A stretch of DNA of 39,501 bases, from positions 1 through 39,501 of the forward strand of contig CACYTF010000026.1 in the NCBI GenBank assembly GCA_902777335.1. Direction: 5' to 3'. The translations under genes and the position numbers were made by a program. The stretch is from an uncultured Eubacteriales bacterium. Lineage in GTDB: Bacteria; Bacillota; Clostridia; Christensenellales; Aristaeellaceae. Below are positions 24,401 to 32,805 of the stretch, piece by piece (the first letter of the stretch is position 1; each line of letters opens with the position of its first letter). The notes below the pieces were generated by a model. That model was not told the DNA's origin and ran no database searches. It was given only the letters and a program-made list of their open reading frames with translations.

Positions 24401-27400
24401 CCCTGCTACGAGCTGGATGAGTACGACGAAGTCGTCACCGACGAAGAAGGGAATCCCGTGCCGCTGATGAAAAAGGACGAAAACGGCAACGAGTACCATG
24501 AGCATTGGTCTGTCGATTCCGAGCGCGTCACCGTGAAGGTCACCGCCGATAAAGGCGCCCTCGACACGCCTGTGGCGGAGCTGCCGGCGGCGCTGTACAT
24601 CAATTCCGACGGGACCGTGATCGACGATCTCCCGTTCAGGGTCTACCGGCCTGAGAACGCCGAGGGCTACGGCATCGACGTCAATATCGAGGACCGGGGC
24701 GGTGACGAAGGCCACCTGCTTCACATGGATGAATCGCAGGAGCAGACGGACGACGAGGGGAACGCTTTCATTGAAGGCGTCGTTCCCGGCAGCCTGATGG
24801 CAAAGCGCGGCGTGCGTCAGATGGACGTCATCCGGGTTCACTTCTATGCGGAGGCCCGCGGCTATGAAGGCGCTGGCAATGAAAGACGGATCGCTGTGAC
24901 GCCCGCGGTGAGCGACAAGGCCAGCATTGTCGCGGTGGATGTGGACGGCGAGATCAACATTCTGAGCCACGACAATCTGGAAGTCCGCGTCGCTTCTTCC
25001 ACCAATATCAAGGGCGTGCGCCTCTTTGACGGCAACCGCCTGTGGGAAGAGGATGGCCCGGACGATTGGGAGAATCCCACCTATTTCCAGCGCGGCATTC
25101 AGTTCGACCGCGGCGGCGATTACGAAGTGTACGCCTTGGTGACCTTTGATGACGCGCCCGAAGACCACGACTGGGAGAATCTGGGCGATCCGCGCACATG
25201 GGTCGCCACCAATACCCTCCCCGTGCACGTCGAGCAGCTGGGCCGCACCGGCGCGTTCACCATCTCCGCCGACAGAGATGAGACCACCTGCGGCGATTCG
25301 GTTGAGGTTACGGTTACCAAGGCCGAGAACGGCGAAAACTACGGCGTCGACATGTGGGACGATGTGAACGAGGACAATGACTACAATCGCCGGTTCGATT
25401 ATGACTGGGCCTGGAAAGGCGATTGGTACGAACAGGACGGTCAGATGGTTCGCACCGCCACCCTCACCACGGGCGGCCTGCCCGCGGGCAATTACAGCTT
25501 CAACTTCTGGGCCGACAAGCCCGGTTATGAGGGCCGGAGTTCGAACACGCTGCGCCTGAGGGTCAACGATCCGCAGAACAAGCCTGAGGTCCTGTTCGTC
25601 GTGGATCGAGACCAGGTAAGCACCTGCGAGGAGTTCACCTTCTCCATTCGCGCCGACGGCGCCTACCGTGTGGAGATCAACTACGACTATCCCAGCGACT
25701 GGTGGGATTCCAGAGACCGCGCGCAGTGGTCCAAGCCCTACAGCTACGCCAAAGAGGGCGAATACACGCTGCTGGCGCGCGCGCACTTCTTCCAGATGGA
25801 CAAGGACAACAAACCCATCCAGGACAGGAACGAGGACGGCAGCCTGAAGTTCTGGGATGACGGCAATCCCGCCCTGCTGGAATATACCAGGGATTCCGAG
25901 CCCGTCACCGTGAAGGTGACGGCAAAGAACGGCGATCTGGCGTTCGGCGCCGTCGATCTGGCGGACTGCCTCATCGGCACGGCGAACAGCGACGGAACGC
26001 TGAGCTTTGGCGACGGCTTCGGCTTTACGATCGCCCTGCCCGAGAACGCGGACGACATGGACGCCGGCGTTTCGATAGAGGGCTGGAGAGACGACCTGCG
26101 CAACGAACAGATCGAGCGCGACGGCGAGAACCCGGAGAACAACGCCATAGGCATCGGCTTCAGCGCTGAAGATTTGAACGAACTCAAGCTGCGCGACGGC
26201 GACGTGATCCGCGTGTGGGCATACGCCCATGGGCGCGGCTACAACGAGGCGCACTTCGAGCGGCAGATCCCGGTGATGGCGGCGGCGGAGGTCAGCGCGA
26301 CCATCGAATTCAGAGACCACACCGAGACAGATACGCTTGAGGGCCTGGCCGTGAACGAATGTGTGGACTTTGTGGTCCGGCCCGAGGAAGGCAAGACGCT
26401 TCAGAGGATTCATTTCTACAACGGATACGGCTATCGCAGAGACGACGAGGAGTCGGACGGCGACGGCAACTACTATACCGGCGAAGGCTGGGGCGAACCG
26501 GGCACATACACCGTGTTCGCGCGGGTAACCTACGACGATGTTCCCGAGGGCTGGAATTGGGATGACGGCGACCCCAGGAAGTGGATCAACACCAACGTGC
26601 TGACGGTGCAGGTGGACGCCCCCGAAAGCCAGGTCGGGCCCTTCTCGATCGCCGTCGACCCGGTCCGCGTGGCCAGGGGCGACACGGTGACGGTCGCGTT
26701 CGGGGGATCTGAAAACGCGGAATTCTACGACCTGTATCACGAAAGCGTGGACCGGCAGGATTACGACCTGCAGTGGCATTGGGTCGATGATAACGAAACG
26801 TTGACCTTCTCCACGGCGAACATGCCGGAGGGCACCTACCGGCTGTGGGGCCATGCCAGCGGCGTCGGCTTCGCGGGCCGGGAATCCGACTACGTTGACC
26901 TGACGGTGACCGAGTACGAGGGCAACGACATCCAGCTGAAGCTGGAAAAGGACGTCATCGAGACCAACGAGTGCCTGCACGCGACGATCATGGCCCCCGG
27001 CGCGAAGCGCATCGGCTTTGCGACCAACGGATTCAGGCACGACCTGGATGTAAACGACGGCCATTACATGTGGGGCGACGGCGACAGCATGGTGATCGAC
27101 TGGCCCACCTGGAACAATCCCGAAACGATTACCGCCGTCGCCTACGCCCAGTATGAGGACGACGGCGAATGGGTGGCCGGCGACGAGGTGACCTTTGAGG
27201 TCGTCGCGCCGAAGGGGCCCGCGCCCATCGACGCCTCCGGCGTCCCCGCGTTCCTGACCGCCGGCGAGGGCGGAGACATCTTCGTGCCGTGGCAGGAGGG
27301 CACGCGCTACATCGGCTATGATTATCGGATCAACGACGATAAAGAGCCGAGGGAGCGCTGCGACAATACCGAGGGCGGCAATGTCGATCTGCACATCGAC

Positions 27401-30400
27401 GGCCTGAACGAGGGCGACATCGTGCACTTCTCCGTCTGGACCAACATCGATACGGGCTATGAGAACGGCCACTACAACTACGACATCCCCGTGGTGGCGG
27501 GCGCGAGCGGCGACGTGAACGTCGAGGTCGACACGCAGCTGCTGCGAATGATCGACTACACCGCGACCGTCAACGCGCCGGGCGCGAAGAAGATCAAGTT
27601 CTACGACGGCTATGGCTTCCGCAGCGAAGGCGGCGAAGAAGAAATCGACGTGGACGATTCCGGCAAGCGCGAATTCAGCGTGAACTTTGATCGGACCGGC
27701 ACCTTCACGCTGTACGCCATGGCGAAGTTCAGCGCGGACGGCGAATGGGTGACCGGCGCGCCCGTGAGCGTCACGGTCGGCGCCGAGGGCAAAGCGCCCA
27801 CGACGGCGGTCACCGTTCCCGCGAACGTGTTTGAAGGCGGCGACGCGGTCATTACCATCGCCAACCCGGATGGAGTGGGCAGCTGGTACCACGTCAGCAT
27901 CTGGCCGCAGAACGAAGACAATATCTTCGACCTCCAGTACCATGACGACAATGGATGGGTGAGCTATAGCGACGATCACAGCGGCGATGTAACGATCACG
28001 GTTCCGGCGGACAGGCTGGCGTCCGGCAAGACCTATGTCGTGGATGTCAATTACGACCACGACGGCGGCTGCGACATGAACTCGGTCCGCAAGACCTTCC
28101 AGGTCGTAAAGCCCAGCGTGAAGCTGAGCACCGACAAGAAGATCTACAACTACGGCGACACCGTGCAGTTCACCGTCACCGCGCCGCTGGCCAATAGCGT
28201 GGAGGTGTTCAAGGGCGACCAGAACCTTGGCGACGCGCGCGGATGGGATGCCGACGAGATTTCCAACGAGATCACCTTCACCGCGAAGGCGTATTTCGAC
28301 GGCATGGACGAGCCGCTGGTGAGCGCGCCCGTGAGCGTCAAGGTTCGCTCCCTCGGCGCCGCGCCCCAGCCCGCCGTGTACTTTGCGGACAATTATTCCG
28401 AGGGCGATGACGTGGAGATCTCCATTGAGGGCGGCGATGTCGATCGCTATGAGCTGACCGTCACCCGGAATGGAGAGAATGTGCTCAGCGGGGCGGGCAA
28501 TGGCGAGGACAAGACTTTCACCGTGGCCAAGGTCGCCGCAGGCGACTACGACGTCGTCGTGACGTACGACAAGACGGGCTATGACGAGGGCAGGTATGAG
28601 AGGGGATTCACCGTCGCGCACAACTACAACGATCCCGAGTTCAACTGGAACGACGAGAGCGAGACCTGCACGGTGACGGTCACCTGCAGTACCTGCGATT
28701 TCCTCGAGACGCTTACGCCCAGTATTTCGCGCAAGGTGATTCAAAAGCCCACCTGCACCGAGACGGGCACGAGGCAGCTGACCGCCACGGCGGAATTCAA
28801 CGGCGAAACGTATTCTAAAGAACACAACGTCGATATCGCCGCCGCCGGCCACAAGCCCGTGGACGTGGACAAGCTCGATCCCACCTGCACCGAGGACGGC
28901 CACGAGGCCGGCAAGAAGTGCTCGGTCTGCAACGAAACGGTCGAAGGCATGGCTGTCATTCCGAAGCTGGGCCACGAGCCGGGCGAATGGCATGTCAAGC
29001 ACGCGGGCGAGGGTTCCTACATCTACGGCAACTGCATCCGCTGCGGCGAAGAGCAGGTGCCTGATCAGGAGGATGGTAATGTAAGCGTCGAGGGTCCCGA
29101 ACCCACCTGTACCGAAAACGGCTGGCATATCTACACCTTCGGCGGTACAGAGAAGTATCGCTGGGAGAGTGTCTCCGACACCTGGACGGATGACCTTCCC
29201 GCGCTGGGCCACGACTGGGGCGATTGGGAGACGACCAGGGAACCCACCTGCAAAAGCTACGGCGAGAGGAAGCGCACCTGCGCCCGCTGCAAAGGAACCG
29301 AAACCAAGCCCATCGGCAAGAAGGATCACACCGTGGTGACCGACGCGGCGGTCGCGGCGACCTGCACGGAAACCGGCCTGACCGAGGGCAGCCATTGCAG
29401 TGCCTGCAATACGGTGATCGTGGCGCAGGAGGAGATCCCGGCGCTGGGCCATGACTTGGTGGCCCACGACGCCAAGGCTCCGACCTGCACCGAAGACGGC
29501 AACGAGGCGTACTGGGTGTGCGCGCGCGAGGGCTGCGGCAAGCTGTTCGGCGACGCTCTGGGCGAGACGGAAATCACCGCGGTGCCCGTGATCGAGAAGC
29601 TGAACCACGATCTGGAGCATCACGACGCCAAGGCCCCGACCTGCACCGAGATCGGCTGGGACGCCTACGACACCTGCAAGCGCGATGGCTGCGACTACAC
29701 CACCTATGTGGAGAAGGCCGCGCTGAATCACGACCTGGAGCACCACGACGCCAAGGCCCCGACCTGCACCGAGGTCGGCTGGGACGCCTATGACACCTGC
29801 AAGCGCGAGGGCTGTGACTATACCACCTATGTGGAGAAGGCCGCGCTGAACCACGACCCGGAGCATCACGACGCCAAGGCCCCGACCTGCACCGAGATCG
29901 GCTGGGACGCCTACGACACCTGCAAGCGCGAGGGCTGCAACTACACCACCTATGTGGAGCTTCCCGCGAAGGGACACACCCTGACGGCGCACGCGAAGGT
30001 GGAGGCGACCTATACCGCCGCCGGCACGGAAGCCTATTGGGAGTGCACGGCATGCCACAAGCTGTTTGGCGACGAGGCGGCCAAGAACCCGATCGACCAG
30101 CCGGTGGTCATTCCGATGAAGAGCTCGAGCGCGGCCAACAATGCCATCGAGAAGATCAACGCGCTGTCCGCCAACGCCGGAACCGGCGACAAGGCCGCCG
30201 TCGAAGCGGCGCGCAAGGCGTACAACGAGCTGACGGAGGAAGAGAAGGCGCTGGTGAGCAAAGAAGCGCTGGAGAAGTTGAAGGGCGCGGAGGAACAGGT
30301 GAAGGCCGCGGAAGAGAAGGAGAAGGCCGCCGCCGAAGCCAAGGCAGCGGAGGAAGCCGCCAAACAGGCCGCCGCCGAGAAGAAGGCCGCCGAGGACAAG

Positions 30401-31873
30401 GCCGCCGCGGACGGCGCGGCCGCGAAGATCGGCGCGCTGTCCGACAACGCGGACAAGGACGCCGTAGCGGCGGCGCGCAAGGCGTATGACGCGCTGACGG
30501 ACGACCAGAAGAAGCAGGTCAGCGAGGAAGCGCTGAACAAGCTGAAGGCCGCGGAGGATCAGGTGAAGGCCGCCGAAGAGAAGGCCGCCGCCGAAGCCAA
30601 GGCCGCGGAGGAAGCCAAGGCCGCCGCCGAGAAGAAGGCCGCCGAGGACAAGGCCGCCGCGGACGACGCCATCGCGAAGATCAACAATCTGCCCGCCACC
30701 GCCGGGACCGGCGACAAGGATGCCGTGGCGGCGGCCCGCGCGGCGTATGACGCGCTGACGGACGACCAGAAGGCGCTGGTGAGCGCGGAAGTGCTGGCCA
30801 AGCTGACGGGCTCCGAGAGCCAGGTGAAGGCCGCCGAGGAGCAGGCTGCCGCCGAGCAGGCCGCGGCGGAGAAGAAGGCCGCGGAGGACAAGGCCGCCGC
30901 GGACGCCGTCATTGAGAAGATCAAGGCGGTGCCTGCCGAGGCCGGAACGAACGACAAGGCCGCCGTCGAGGCGACCAGGGCCGCGTACAACGCGCTGACG
31001 GACGATCAGAAGGCGCTGGTGGATGCCGCCATAGGCAGCAACGTCGAGACGAAGCTGGCGGCGGCGGAGAGCCAGGTGAAGGCCGCCGAGGAGAAGGCCG
31101 CCGCCGAAGCGAAGGCCGCCGAGGAAGCCAGGGCCGCGGCGGAGAAGAAGGCCGCGGAGGACAAGGCCGCCGCGGACGCCGCGATCGAGAAGATCAACGC
31201 GCTGCCGTCGAGCGCCGGAGCGAGCGACAAGGCCGCCGTCGAAGCGGCCAGGGCGGCGTACAACGCGCTGACGGACGACCAGAAGGCGCTGGTGAGCGCG
31301 GAGGTCGTGAGCAAGCTGACGACGGCGGAGACCCAGGTGACCCAGGCTACGAGCCGCAAGAAGCTGACCAAGTCCAACACCAAGATCACGGTCAAGGACC
31401 AGACCTGGAGCGGCAAGGCGAAGAAGCCGAAACCGACGGTGAAGGTGGACGGCAAGACCCTGAAGAAGGGCACGGACTACAAGGTCAGCTACAAGAACAA
31501 TGTCAAGGTCGGCAAGGCCACTGTGACGATCGAAGGCAAGGGCAAATACACCGGCAAGGTCACGGCCACGTTCAAGATCAACCCGAAGAAGGTCTCCAGC
31601 CTGAAGCTGAAGGTGGACGACGGGAAGCTGATCGCCACCTGGAAGAGCGTCAAGGATGTGACCGGCTATCAGATCGAGTACAGCCTGACGAAGGATTTCA
31701 AGACATCCACGAAGCTGAAGGTGAAGAAGTTCAAGACCGTCAAGGCCCAGCTGAAGAAGGCGAAGGCAGGGAAAGCCTACTACGTGCGCATCCGGGCCTA
31801 CCAGACCGTCAAAAAGCAGACCTATTATTCCGCCTGGTCCAAGACGGTCAAGAGCAAGAAGATCGAGGAGTAA
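21482..31873 (+). CDS. Giant secreted repeat protein (3463 residues), likely cell-surface adhesin or matrix protein
   Basis: It begins with a signal peptide (residues 1-28, cleavage after ALA). Residues 30-2390 are about twenty Asp/Glu- and Trp-rich beta-sandwich-like domains. A four-domain block of about 470 residues recurs three times, with equivalent points at residues 784, 1258 and 1720. Recurring phrases are APGA, GEYTLLARA, YDWxW and DPRTWxxxN. Residues 2420-2860 hold nine PTCTE-type cysteine modules, three of them nearly identical 41-residue copies (29612-29980), then a degenerate tenth. Residues 2880-3290 are five Ala/Lys/Glu coiled-coil units containing AAYNALTDDQKALV (FIVAR-like). 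The last 170 residues are very Lys-rich: an Ig-like module (GKTLKKGTDYKVSYKNN, GKGKYTGKVTATFKI), then an FN3-like one. There is no LPXTG motif, C-terminal membrane span or S-layer domain; the basic tail may bind the wall. An adhesive role is inference. Confidence 0.85.
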   Translation: MKKHLKLLGLWLALALACAALFCGVALADGAQPSVTLSVEGVVFDANGDGVATGSPNYRVNVVLENADTFEWTWEVDDNGHPVNWWEYNADWLRQDDDGLYFITYPDVRTGEEDPVESDVVFVRAPGAEEYAQKLTFNYETCAASATITNEDAPSLMTPFTLTWGNLTDVPEGDYEISYQVCWCTPDGRRFVSEDNTGDSFTIDDRWDGGLENTLSVPGQYQAAVIPIVDGCVGKATWKTFDVNAPEADPRVVLNVEGVNEQGECAVGLHDDFEYTVYAPGADDNRVEICYGDGKWDEKRPNDNPRDEEQYGFDWGNHAYHDEELPEYDAGEAHRYTVYARASFNGQWVFSNSVDILVSADPGLALVGPVTYTVTNTRVARDGLVQIEVDPVQGAEFYEAFIDGDYGWITCSHWVDAEKDGATLLTMPVAACEPGEYKVGVYAGRRGRKYLFSEDETTITVTGPRKNSDILFSMKNSYETNEPLKIAAYYNNEENFDNLWMEVRVSPKDDPNDEIYHEGEGIDFRDDGFSIALPGSYVVEATVRQNVENEEPQLISRATHEFAVVAPNGKMDIEYNIDLPSVIPVTGDEEVYTIHVPFPDAPVEWMDVKISDRDDNPWNEDWGICEGRDFSFHTWPDQNVTVEVWGFARGYEPMYYRSPRIPVGELNNKVHLTVDDESLLDEAGVVHAQIDQNVDMTVSAEAGEIQTVRFFGGYDFWDDEDPDDDGMYRAGPSFGDEGPHTVYAMVTFDSWKREYDALDYDPRTWYVSNSVEVDVDEPAGEVPAFSIALDKSSAARGDEVRVTFTRDAVPEVDVEYEVNLWHDFEQGENWFDYDWHWQWAGDWTDAGNGKQRREAIVITAGLPEVEYKVAGTGRYIGYAQYHTNWDGRDAENLTITQAQVPENSVRFTVSSTEVETEEQIGISIFAPGADWIDLYLDYENDEDRWDSWGGDSVSDSRSYSDSGEYTLLARAWYPCYELDEYDEVVTDEEGNPVPLMKKDENGNEYHEHWSVDSERVTVKVTADKGALDTPVAELPAALYINSDGTVIDDLPFRVYRPENAEGYGIDVNIEDRGGDEGHLLHMDESQEQTDDEGNAFIEGVVPGSLMAKRGVRQMDVIRVHFYAEARGYEGAGNERRIAVTPAVSDKASIVAVDVDGEINILSHDNLEVRVASSTNIKGVRLFDGNRLWEEDGPDDWENPTYFQRGIQFDRGGDYEVYALVTFDDAPEDHDWENLGDPRTWVATNTLPVHVEQLGRTGAFTISADRDETTCGDSVEVTVTKAENGENYGVDMWDDVNEDNDYNRRFDYDWAWKGDWYEQDGQMVRTATLTTGGLPAGNYSFNFWADKPGYEGRSSNTLRLRVNDPQNKPEVLFVVDRDQVSTCEEFTFSIRADGAYRVEINYDYPSDWWDSRDRAQWSKPYSYAKEGEYTLLARAHFFQMDKDNKPIQDRNEDGSLKFWDDGNPALLEYTRDSEPVTVKVTAKNGDLAFGAVDLADCLIGTANSDGTLSFGDGFGFTIALPENADDMDAGVSIEGWRDDLRNEQIERDGENPENNAIGIGFSAEDLNELKLRDGDVIRVWAYAHGRGYNEAHFERQIPVMAAAEVSATIEFRDHTETDTLEGLAVNECVDFVVRPEEGKTLQRIHFYNGYGYRRDDEESDGDGNYYTGEGWGEPGTYTVFARVTYDDVPEGWNWDDGDPRKWINTNVLTVQVDAPESQVGPFSIAVDPVRVARGDTVTVAFGGSENAEFYDLYHESVDRQDYDLQWHWVDDNETLTFSTANMPEGTYRLWGHASGVGFAGRESDYVDLTVTEYEGNDIQLKLEKDVIETNECLHATIMAPGAKRIGFATNGFRHDLDVNDGHYMWGDGDSMVIDWPTWNNPETITAVAYAQYEDDGEWVAGDEVTFEVVAPKGPAPIDASGVPAFLTAGEGGDIFVPWQEGTRYIGYDYRINDDKEPRERCDNTEGGNVDLHIDGLNEGDIVHFSVWTNIDTGYENGHYNYDIPVVAGASGDVNVEVDTQLLRMIDYTATVNAPGAKKIKFYDGYGFRSEGGEEEIDVDDSGKREFSVNFDRTGTFTLYAMAKFSADGEWVTGAPVSVTVGAEGKAPTTAVTVPANVFEGGDAVITIANPDGVGSWYHVSIWPQNEDNIFDLQYHDDNGWVSYSDDHSGDVTITVPADRLASGKTYVVDVNYDHDGGCDMNSVRKTFQVVKPSVKLSTDKKIYNYGDTVQFTVTAPLANSVEVFKGDQNLGDARGWDADEISNEITFTAKAYFDGMDEPLVSAPVSVKVRSLGAAPQPAVYFADNYSEGDDVEISIEGGDVDRYELTVTRNGENVLSGAGNGEDKTFTVAKVAAGDYDVVVTYDKTGYDEGRYERGFTVAHNYNDPEFNWNDESETCTVTVTCSTCDFLETLTPSISRKVIQKPTCTETGTRQLTATAEFNGETYSKEHNVDIAAAGHKPVDVDKLDPTCTEDGHEAGKKCSVCNETVEGMAVIPKLGHEPGEWHVKHAGEGSYIYGNCIRCGEEQVPDQEDGNVSVEGPEPTCTENGWHIYTFGGTEKYRWESVSDTWTDDLPALGHDWGDWETTREPTCKSYGERKRTCARCKGTETKPIGKKDHTVVTDAAVAATCTETGLTEGSHCSACNTVIVAQEEIPALGHDLVAHDAKAPTCTEDGNEAYWVCAREGCGKLFGDALGETEITAVPVIEKLNHDLEHHDAKAPTCTEIGWDAYDTCKRDGCDYTTYVEKAALNHDLEHHDAKAPTCTEVGWDAYDTCKREGCDYTTYVEKAALNHDPEHHDAKAPTCTEIGWDAYDTCKREGCNYTTYVELPAKGHTLTAHAKVEATYTAAGTEAYWECTACHKLFGDEAAKNPIDQPVVIPMKSSSAANNAIEKINALSANAGTGDKAAVEAARKAYNELTEEEKALVSKEALEKLKGAEEQVKAAEEKEKAAAEAKAAEEAAKQAAAEKKAAEDKAAADGAAAKIGALSDNADKDAVAAARKAYDALTDDQKKQVSEEALNKLKAAEDQVKAAEEKAAAEAKAAEEAKAAAEKKAAEDKAAADDAIAKINNLPATAGTGDKDAVAAARAAYDALTDDQKALVSAEVLAKLTGSESQVKAAEEQAAAEQAAAEKKAAEDKAAADAVIEKIKAVPAEAGTNDKAAVEATRAAYNALTDDQKALVDAAIGSNVETKLAAAESQVKAAEEKAAAEAKAAEEARAAAEKKAAEDKAAADAAIEKINALPSSAGASDKAAVEAARAAYNALTDDQKALVSAEVVSKLTTAETQVTQATSRKKLTKSNTKITVKDQTWSGKAKKPKPTVKVDGKTLKKGTDYKVSYKNNVKVGKATVTIEGKGKYTGKVTATFKINPKKVSSLKLKVDDGKLIATWKSVKDVTGYQIEYSLTKDFKTSTKLKVKKFKTVKAQLKKAKAGKAYYVRIRAYQTVKKQTYYSAWSKTVKSKKIEE
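29612..29980 (+). repeat. Three 123-bp tandem repeats inside the giant gene
   Basis: In-frame copies start at 29612, 29735 and 29858. Each encodes 41 residues with HHDAKAPTCTE, GWDAYDTCKR and GCDYTTYVE. The copies are nearly identical in DNA as well as protein, with single-residue changes such as I/V and D/E. They are therefore recent duplications or homogenised by recombination, and copy number may vary between strains. Confidence 0.9.
30124..31350 (+). repeat. Five Ala/Lys/Glu-rich coiled-coil repeats inside the giant gene
   Basis: In-frame units start near 30136, 30418, 30664, 30904 and 31174, spaced 240-282 bp. Each has an IEKINALPA helix, an AVEAARAAYNALTDDQKALV segment and a QVKAAEEKAAAEAKAAEEAKAAAEKKAAEDKAAAD-like tail of variable length. 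The predicted structure is a long helical stalk between the cysteine modules and the basic C-terminal domains. Unit spacing changes by whole codons. Confidence 0.85.
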
Positions 31874-31888
31874 GCGGGATTGACCCCA

Positions 31889-31936
31889 GGGGGCTGTTGC
31901 ACGAACATATCGTGCAACAGCCCCCGCGTCTTTTTT
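31889..31936 (+). terminator. Intrinsic terminator of the giant gene
   Basis: A perfect 16-bp stem (31889-31904 with 31910-31925), an ACATA loop and, five bases later, a run of six T. It starts 15 bases after the stop codon. This is the clearest terminator in the window. Confidence 0.95.
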
Positions 31937-31976
31937 GGGATTTTGCGTAAATTTGTGGATGAATTGAATAGTTACC

Positions 31977-32005
31977 TTGCATTATATGATTTGTCTGCAT
32001 ATAAT
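31977..32005 (+). promoter_or_regulatory. Predicted promoter of the DUF4258/zinc-finger pair
   Basis: TTGCAT (31977-31982), 17 bases, then a perfect TATAAT (32000-32005). The start would be near 32012, giving a leader of about 33 bases before the ATG at 32045. The -35 matches at only three positions. Confidence 0.5.
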
Positions 32006-32044
32006 AAAAGGTAGTAATATAACGAGGTATACGAGGAATCCTTT

Positions 32045-32353
32045 ATGGATATCAAGGAAATCCAGAAACTGGCTTTATCGCGCAGAATACAATGGACCAA
32101 CCATTGCGCAAGGCAGATGGTTGAAAGGGATATCAGCAGAAAAGATGTTGTCCACTGTATTATGAAAGGTGAAATCATAGAGGATTACCCGAATGATTTT
32201 CCTTATCCAAGCTGTTTGATATTCGGATATTCCGAAGATGGCAGAACGATTCACGTCGTAGTCGGATATGATGATGAAGAATTGTACATCATAACCGCAT
32301 ATGTCCCGAATATAATCAAATTTGAAGCAGACCTCAAGACAAGGAGGAAATAG
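32045..32353 (+). CDS. DUF4258 family protein, putative toxin of a toxin-antitoxin pair
   Basis: A 102-residue protein matching the DUF4258 pattern: an N-terminal helix with NHCARQMVERDIS, then KDVVHCIMKGEIIEDYPNDFPYPSCLIFGY, GRTIHVVVGYDDEELYIITAYVPN, and a final basic segment FEADLKTRRK. DUF4258 proteins are related in layout to small toxin families of the RelE/BrnT type and are commonly paired with a YgiT-type zinc-finger protein, as here. The likely conserved His/Arg positions (H20, R23, R28, H78) are present, but no catalytic mechanism is established. A GAGG ribosome site lies about eight bases before the ATG. Codon use is much more AT-rich than that of its neighbours, suggesting recent transfer. 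Toxicity is inferred from the pairing. Confidence 0.75.
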   Translation: MDIKEIQKLALSRRIQWTNHCARQMVERDISRKDVVHCIMKGEIIEDYPNDFPYPSCLIFGYSEDGRTIHVVVGYDDEELYIITAYVPNIIKFEADLKTRRK

Positions 32354-32354
32354 C

Positions 32355-32582
32355 ATGTGCGTGTTCTGTAAATGCAAGGATAGCAAGCCAAGTCTCGATA
32401 CCTTTGTGGCAAACTATAAGGACAGTATTCTGATCGTCAAAAACGTACCCTGCGAAGAGTGTGAACAATGCGGCGCAAAATACTATTCGGACGAAGTGAT
32501 GCAAAAGCTGGAACATATCACCAATGAAGCCAAAAAGCAGATGCAGGAACTTACTGTAACGGATTATTCCAGGGTTGCGTGA
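32355..32582 (+). CDS. YgiT/MqsA-type zinc-finger protein, putative antitoxin
   Basis: A 75-residue protein with an N-terminal YgiT-type zinc finger: Cys2 and Cys5 (MCVFC), then Cys36 and Cys39 (CEQCG), with extra Cys7 and Cys33. After it comes a short helix (EVMQKLEHITNEAKKQM). The helix-turn-helix domain of full MqsA antitoxins is absent, so it may need a partner to bind DNA. The ATG is one base after the DUF4258 stop codon, and its AAGGAGG ribosome site lies within the end of that gene, so translation is coupled. Low GC like its partner. The antitoxin role is inferred from pairing and family. Confidence 0.75.
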   Translation: MCVFCKCKDSKPSLDTFVANYKDSILIVKNVPCEECEQCGAKYYSDEVMQKLEHITNEAKKQMQELTVTDYSRVA

Positions 32583-32597
32583 ACCGTGAGAAACAGA

Positions 32598-32652
32598 AGA
32601 ACGGCTTGTGTGAAAATTGGCGTTTTTCACACAAGCTGTTCTTTCTTTTCTC
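32598..32652 (+). terminator. Terminator of the putative toxin-antitoxin pair
   Basis: A 19-bp stem (32598-32616 with 32624-32642) with one G-T pair and a seven-base loop, followed by TTCTTTTCTC. It starts 16 bases after the zinc-finger stop codon. With the terminator at 31889 upstream, the pair forms an isolated cassette. Confidence 0.85.
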
Positions 32653-32675
32653 AACGCGAAGCGAACAGATTGTTC

Positions 32676-32704
32676 TTGTCTCATCCTTCATATTATGGTA
32701 TGCT
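32676..32704 (+). promoter_or_regulatory. Predicted promoter of the oxidoreductase gene, with a nearby inverted repeat
   Basis: TTGTCT (32676-32681), 17 bases, TATGCT (32699-32704): four matches each. Downstream, GGAATT (32741-32746) and AATTCC (32753-32758) form a 6-6-6 inverted repeat that could be an operator in the leader. Both are weak calls. Confidence 0.35.
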
Positions 32705-32805
32705 ATTGGTGTGATTCCGTCACCGGAGGCGCGCGGAATGGGAATTGATCTGAATTCCGGCGGCTTGTTTCGGTGAACGGTACGGATCGGAGGCAACGGG
32801 CGACC

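Noticed and set aside
23078..30058. A 2326-residue open frame on the minus strand, antisense to the giant gene
   Set aside because: It follows from GC-rich, strongly biased codons in the sense gene that avoid antisense stops. Its product is low-complexity (Val, His, Arg, Ala), with no ribosome site or domain, while the sense frame has a signal peptide and recognisable modules.
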